A DNA stretch of 10,615 bases, from the NCBI GenBank assembly GCA_946887385.1, contig CAMPKU010000158.1:1-10615 (forward strand). The letters run 5' to 3'. The position numbers and the translations under genes were made by a program. The DNA is from an uncultured Gammaproteobacteria bacterium (GTDB lineage: Bacteria > Pseudomonadota > Gammaproteobacteria > Rariloculales > Rariloculaceae). This document shows, piece by piece, positions 8,260 through 10,615 of this stretch (position 1 is its first letter; every line of letters begins with the position of its first letter). The notes beneath the pieces are model-generated. The model worked only from the letters and a program-made list of their open reading frames with translations, was not told where the DNA came from and ran no database searches.

Positions 8260-9414
8260 ATGTTTGAGCTAATGGACGGATACAGCCAAACGGCCGTCAT
8301 CAAAGTGCTCGGGATCGGCGGCGGCGGCGGCAATGCCGTCGCGCACATGGTGCGGGCCGGGATCGAGGGAGTGGATTTCATCTGCGCGAACACCGATGCG
8401 CAGGCTCTCAAAGGCGCGAAGGTGAAAACGGGCTTGCAGATCGGCTGCAACATCACCAAGGGTCTTGGCGCCGGCGCCAACCCGGAAGTGGGCCGGCAAG
8501 CTGCGATGGAAGATCGCGATCGCATTCAGGAGGTCATCGAAGGCGCCGACATGCTGTTCATCACGGCGGGTTTGGGCGGCGGCACGGGCACGGGCGCGGC
8601 ACCCGTCGTGGCGCAGCTCGCGAAGGAGATGGGCATCCTCACGGTGGCCGTCGTCACCAAGCCGTTCGGCATGGAAGGGCCGAAGCGTCTACGCATCGCG
8701 GAGCAGGGCATCGCGGAGCTCGGCCGGTTCGTCGATTCGCTGATCACGATTCCGAACGAGAAGCTGCTGTCCGTGCTTGGGCCGTCGACCACGTTGCTCG
8801 ACGCGTTCCGCTCGGCCAACGAGGTGCTGCAAGGCGCCGTGCAAGGCATTGCCGAGCTCATCACGCGGCCGGGTCTCATCAACGTGGACTTTGCCGACGT
8901 GCGCACGGTGATGTCGGAGATGGGCATGGCAATGATGGGCTCGGGTGTGGCGAGCGGCCAGGATCGCGCGCGCATCGCGGCCGAAGCCGCAGTGTCGAGC
9001 CCGCTGCTCGAGGACATCAATCTCTCCGGCGCCAACGGCGTGCTCGTCAACGTCACGGCCGGCTGCGATCTGTCGATCGGCGAGTTCCAGGAGGTCGGCG
9101 ATACGGTGAAGCAATTCGCGTCGGACGACGCCACGGTCGTCATCGGCACCGTGATCGATCCCGAGATGACGGACGAGATCCGAGTCACCGTGGTCGCAAC
9201 CGGCCTCGGCCAAGCCGTCGGCATGACGGAGCGGCCGATGAAGGTGGTGCGCCGCAGCGCTCCCTCCATGCACAAAGCCCGCGAGCCGAACTACACCGAG
9301 CTCGAGAAGCCCGCGGTGGCACGCAAGCGGGCCGTCGGCGACGGTATGACGGGCAACGACAGCCTCGAGGACTTGCTCGACATTCCGGCATTCTTGCGGC
9401 GGCAGGCGGACTAA
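8260..9414 (+). CDS. ftsZ: FtsZ, tubulin-like GTPase of the Z ring
   Basis: FtsZ polymerises with GTP into the ring that organises division. The 384-residue product (E. coli 383) has the GTP-binding IGGGGGNAV region (19-27), the tubulin signature GGGTGTG (106-112) and the T7 synergy loop NVDFADV (208-214), whose Asp210 and Asp213 complete the GTPase site of the next subunit. A variable, partly basic linker covers about 326-370. The C-terminal peptide [12 protein letters not shown] (373-384) is the docking site for FtsA, ZipA and other partners and is nearly identical to that of E. coli. ATG 8260 has GGAG at 8248-8251, 8 bases upstream; ATG 8272 is in frame but less well placed. It follows ftsA by 34 bases. 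Confidence 0.98.
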   Translation: MFELMDGYSQTAVIKVLGIGGGGGNAVAHMVRAGIEGVDFICANTDAQALKGAKVKTGLQIGCNITKGLGAGANPEVGRQAAMEDRDRIQEVIEGADMLFITAGLGGGTGTGAAPVVAQLAKEMGILTVAVVTKPFGMEGPKRLRIAEQGIAELGRFVDSLITIPNEKLLSVLGPSTTLLDAFRSANEVLQGAVQGIAELITRPGLINVDFADVRTVMSEMGMAMMGSGVASGQDRARIAAEAAVSSPLLEDINLSGANGVLVNVTAGCDLSIGEFQEVGDTVKQFASDDATVVIGTVIDPEMTDEIRVTVVATGLGQAVGMTERPMKVVRRSAPSMHKAREPNYTELEKPAVARKRAVGDGMTGNDSLEDLLDIPAFLRRQAD

Positions 9415-9444
9415 CGGCGATGTCGCGTACGCCCGCCTCGTTCC

Positions 9445-9474
9445 TTGCCGGCGCGGATGGCGCTATGGTAGGTT
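9445..9474 (+). promoter_or_regulatory. weak sigma-70-like promoter candidate upstream of lpxC
   Basis: TTGCCG (9445-9450) and TAGGTT (9469-9474) are 18 bases apart and lie about 110 bases before the lpxC start. An overlapping TATGGT (9464-9469) could pair instead with TTCCTT at 9441-9446, 17 bases away. Neither is a good consensus match, and such matches occur by chance. The case rests mainly on position: this is the only sizeable gap between genes in the window, and lpxC commonly has its own promoter. Confidence 0.25.
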
Positions 9475-9505
9475 CGTCGGCCGTTTCGCGCAGCGGCAGG
9501 GGTCC

Positions 9506-9540
9506 TGTCGCCGCTGGCCGGCCTAGCGCGGCTTGCGACA
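9506..9540 (+). other. stem-loop in the ftsZ-lpxC intergenic leader
   Basis: TGTC (9506-9509) and GACA (9537-9540) form an outer stem. GCCGC (9510-9514) and GCGGC (9528-9532) form an inner stem, with TTGC bulged on the right side. The loop contains the palindrome GGCCGGCC (9516-9523). No T-run follows, so it does not look like a classic intrinsic terminator. It could be an RNA structure in an lpxC leader, a processing site or a protein-binding palindrome. The bases are seen; the role is unknown. Confidence 0.4.
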
Positions 9541-9564
9541 CGGAGGCGAAACCCCATTTCTCGT

Positions 9565-9571
9565 TAAGGAG
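9565..9571 (+). promoter_or_regulatory. near-consensus Shine-Dalgarno sequence of lpxC
   Basis: TAAGGAG is the strongest ribosome binding site in the window and lies 11 bases upstream of GTG 9583, slightly further than ideal. No other start codon in the lpxC frame lies nearby, so it supports GTG 9583 as the start. Confidence 0.65.
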
Positions 9572-9582
9572 CGACGGCTAGC

Positions 9583-10494
9583 GTGCGGCAGCGCACCCTC
9601 AAGGAAGCGATTCGCGCCAGCGGTATCGGCCTGCATACGGGCGAGAAGGTGTATTTGACACTGCGCCCGGCGCCGGTGAACACGGGCATCGTGTTTCGAC
9701 GCCTGGATTTGCCGGAGCCGGTTGACGTGCCGGCCGACGCGTTGCGCGTCACCGAGACCACGCTCGGCACCACGCTCGAGCGCGACTCTGCCAAGGTGGG
9801 TACGGTCGAGCACTTGATGTCGGCCATGGCGGGGCTGGGCGTGGACAACGCGTTCGTCGACCTCACGGCGGCCGAGGTGCCGATCATGGACGGCAGCGCC
9901 GCGCCGTTCGTTTTCCTGTTGCAGTCGGCCGGCATCGAAGAGCAAAACGCCCCGAAGCGCTTCATTCGCGTGTTGAAGCGCATCGACGTCGAAGAGGGCG
10001 ACAAGTGGGTTCGTCTCGAGCCGCACGACGGCTTCCGCGTCAACGTCGAGATCGATTTCGAGCATCCGGCGTTACGCAAGTACCGCCAGGCCATGACGAT
10101 GGATTTCTCCACGCAGTCGTTCTTGAAGGAAATCAGTCGCGCGCGCACGTTCGGCTTTCTGAAGGATCTGGAAGGCGCGCGTGAGCGCGAGCGCGCGCTC
10201 GGCGCGAATCTCGACAATGCCATCGTCATGGACGACTACCGCGTGATCAACGAGGACGGCCTCCGCTATCGCGATGAGTTCGTGCGTCACAAAGTGCTGG
10301 ACGCGCTCGGTGATCTCTACCTCTTGGGATCGTCGCTGATCGGCGAGTTCTCCGGCTTCAAGTGCGGCCACAAGCTCAACAATCTTTTGCTACGAGCGCT
10401 GCTCGCGGCGCCCGACGCCTACGAGTCGGTCGTCTTCGACGAGGACGGCCCGCAGCGCTCGCCCGTCTCCTACCAGCTCGCCACCACGCACTGA
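9583..10494 (+). CDS. lpxC: LpxC, UDP-3-O-acyl-GlcNAc deacetylase
   Basis: LpxC is the zinc amidase that removes the acetyl group from UDP-3-O-acyl-GlcNAc, the committed step of lipid A synthesis, in the cytoplasm. The 303-residue product (E. coli 305) begins [20 protein letters not shown], aligning well with the family N-terminus and confirming the GTG start. Zinc ligands are His77 of TVEHLMSA, and His236 and Asp240 of [13 protein letters not shown]. Glu76 is the catalytic base and His263 of GHKLNN the general acid. Phe190 of RARTFGF corresponds to the substrate-cleft Phe192 of E. coli. [12 protein letters not shown] (99-110) is also conserved. The stop codon lies inside the left arm of an inverted repeat. 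lpxC follows ftsZ by 168 bases. Confidence 0.98.
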   Translation: MRQRTLKEAIRASGIGLHTGEKVYLTLRPAPVNTGIVFRRLDLPEPVDVPADALRVTETTLGTTLERDSAKVGTVEHLMSAMAGLGVDNAFVDLTAAEVPIMDGSAAPFVFLLQSAGIEEQNAPKRFIRVLKRIDVEEGDKWVRLEPHDGFRVNVEIDFEHPALRKYRQAMTMDFSTQSFLKEISRARTFGFLKDLEGARERERALGANLDNAIVMDDYRVINEDGLRYRDEFVRHKVLDALGDLYLLGSSLIGEFSGFKCGHKLNNLLLRALLAAPDAYESVVFDEDGPQRSPVSYQLATTH

Positions 10495-10578
10495 AAAGGG
10501 CACGGATTTATTTTCTGACGTGACACGCTAGTCGGCTTGATCCGCCGTGGTCAGAAAATAAATCCGTCCCCTTTTCAG
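10491..10578. repeat. 29-base near-perfect inverted repeat (REP/MITE-like), possible terminator
   Basis: The left arm (10491-10519, beginning CTGAAAAGGG) and right arm (10550-10578, ending CCCCTTTTCAG) are reverse complements over 29 bases with one mismatch (C10501 against C10568). They flank a 30-base loop that contains a further small hairpin, CGGC (10533-10536) with GCCG (10544-10547). The arms carry an AT-rich core, GGATTTATTTTCTGAC, unlike the GC-rich genes around them. The left arm overlaps the last codons of lpxC and supplies its TGA stop (10492-10494). This looks like a palindromic repetitive element of the REP/BIME or small MITE kind. As RNA it would fold into a long hairpin that could end or stabilise the lpxC transcript. 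Only one copy is visible, so repetition elsewhere in the genome is inferred. Confidence 0.75.
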
Positions 10579-10599
10579 CACGCCCCCGTTTCAGCCGCC

Positions 10600-10615
10600 C
10601 CGCGGCAATACGCGG
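10600..10615 (+). other. small GC-rich hairpin at the window edge
   Basis: CCGCG (10600-10604) and CGCGG (10611-10615) enclose the loop GCAATA. The window ends at the last stem base, so a following T-run cannot be judged. It may be part of an intrinsic terminator after lpxC or simply GC-rich chance. Confidence 0.25.

Noticed and set aside
8260..8274. Alternative ftsZ start at ATG 8272
   Set aside because: ATG 8260 has GGAG at the right distance (8 bases), and MFELMD is typical of the FtsZ N-terminus.
1..10615. CRISPR array, tRNA, rRNA, insertion sequence, phage or defence genes
   Set aside because: I saw no regularly spaced repeats, no tRNA-like fold, no transposase or integrase motifs, and no protein outside the dcw and lipid A set. 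Nearly all of the window is accounted for by conserved housekeeping genes.

Overview
The window is a stretch of the division and cell wall (dcw) cluster of a Gram-negative bacterium. All genes are on the + strand, in the order mraY (3' end only), murD, ftsW, murG, murC, murB, ftsQ, ftsA, ftsZ, lpxC. The DNA is strongly GC-rich, roughly two thirds by eye. The gene order, the lpxC gene after ftsZ and the FtsZ tail [12 protein letters not shown] point to a high-GC gammaproteobacterium; a betaproteobacterium is less likely. I cannot name a genus from sequence alone.

Layout: positions 3-167 hold the last 54 codons of mraY. From murD to ftsQ the genes are packed with 1-4 base stop/start overlaps (GTGA, ATGA or TGATG), so they are probably one translationally coupled operon. 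A 77-base spacer before the preferred murD start is the exception. ftsA and ftsZ follow after gaps of 33 and 34 bases, each with its own clear Shine-Dalgarno sequence. A 168-base gap after ftsZ carries a stem-loop, a weak promoter candidate and a near-perfect ribosome binding site for lpxC. After lpxC comes a 29-base inverted repeat with one mismatch, whose left arm contains the lpxC stop codon. It is followed by a small hairpin at the window edge.

How the genes work together: MurB, MurC and MurD act in cytoplasmic UDP-MurNAc-peptide synthesis. MraY and MurG make lipid I and lipid II at the inner membrane. FtsW polymerises lipid II at the septum. FtsQ, FtsA and FtsZ build the divisome: FtsZ is the ring polymer, FtsA its membrane anchor and FtsQ the periplasmic link. 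LpxC commits carbon to lipid A, so wall, division and outer membrane synthesis lie side by side.

All nine complete genes look intact, with their catalytic motifs present. I see no undescribed system here. The points that merit a second look are the murD start region, the lack of a ddl gene between murB and ftsQ, a type II MurB, the ftsZ-lpxC leader, and the inverted repeat at the lpxC stop with possible 5-base flanking duplications.
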